Shown: positions 63,958 through 64,000 of the stretch, piece after piece
Numbering within the stretch: position 1 is the first letter of the stretch
How the letters are laid out: every line of letters begins with the position of its first letter
NCBI RefSeq assembly: GCF_900090245.1
Contig: NZ_FMDN01000010.1
Coordinates: forward strand, 1 to 64,000
Direction of reading: 5' to 3'
DNA: 64,000 nt
DNA from: Micromonospora halophytica
Lineage (GTDB): Bacteria; Actinomycetota; Actinomycetes; Mycobacteriales; Micromonosporaceae
The notes under the pieces: generated by a model
The model's input: only the letters and a program-made list of their open reading frames with translations
Told to the model about the DNA's origin: nothing
The model's database searches: none
Translations under genes and position numbers: made by a program

Positions 63958-64000
63958 GATGAGAAGACCCGCATGGTCCCTGTTCGTTGTCGTACCGCTG
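63958..64000 (+). CDS. N-terminal fragment of membrane or secreted protein (partial)
   Basis: The window ends inside a gene starting ATG 63958 (in-frame GTG and TTG codons precede it), with GGGGTG upstream. Only MRRPAWSLFVVVPL is visible: a basic start followed by a hydrophobic run, so it is a signal or membrane segment. The product cannot be identified. Confidence 0.55.

Overview
The window is a high-GC actinobacterial chromosome segment, most likely from Micromonospora or a close relative in the Micromonosporaceae. The basis is the base composition, the frequent GTG and TTG starts behind GGAGG-type sites, and the gene content. It begins at the 3' end of an rRNA operon (23S tail, 5S, a long palindromic terminator) and ends in the first codons of an unidentified membrane or secreted protein. 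No CRISPR array, prophage, intact insertion sequence or biosynthetic gene cluster is visible.

0.6-6.7 kb: a F420-reductase-like oxidoreductase, a VanW/peptidoglycan-binding membrane protein, the Nudix enzyme NudC and a large secreted fibronectin-III protein. 6.7-20.3 kb: a cell-envelope block with a flippase-like protein, a multispanning membrane protein, a DUF2613 peptide, a GT4 glycosyltransferase, a 1411-residue AftD-like arabinofuranosyltransferase, a membrane acyltransferase, a DUF3068 protein and a DUF6230/DUF6114 pair. From memory, several of these (AftD, DUF2613, acyltransferase, DUF3068, glycosyltransferase) lie together in Mycobacterium tuberculosis around Rv0225-Rv0236c. Six copies of a palindrome with a GTAA half-site at fixed six-base spacing lie in the intergenic regions of this block and suggest one regulator.

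20.4-36.4 kb: a DUF885 peptidase, Uma2 protein, DMT transporter, PHP phosphoesterase, a secreted GH81 beta-1,3-glucanase with a LacI-type operator, an M23 lipoprotein, the TadA pair, a TetR/thioesterase pair, DeoD, tRNA-Ser(CGA), an FG-GAP secreted protein and a coupled two-gene hypothetical operon. 37.1-41.4 kb: an information-processing block of tRNA-Ser(GGA), SRP RNA, dnaX, ybaB and recR. 41.7-47.7 kb: a complete five-gene oligopeptide ABC importer.

47.7-64 kb: an HNH lipoprotein, an MFS exporter, leuA with a newly read 14-residue leader peptide containing three Leu codons, a nitroreductase, a lipoprotein, lysC with an internal beta-subunit start, asd, a GGDEF diguanylate cyclase divergent from a cyclic-nucleotide-type metallophosphoesterase, an alpha/beta hydrolase, a secreted 5'-nucleotidase, an MFS gene remnant and a small hypothetical protein. 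The order dnaX-ybaB-recR and leuA-lysC-asd matches the conserved actinobacterial layout.

The most notable unexplained signals are the shared palindrome of the envelope block, a 32-bp element found twice with one mismatch (36983-37014 and 58489-58520) that resembles an actinobacterial SOS box and also begins a short ORF, and two families of palindromic intergenic repeats.
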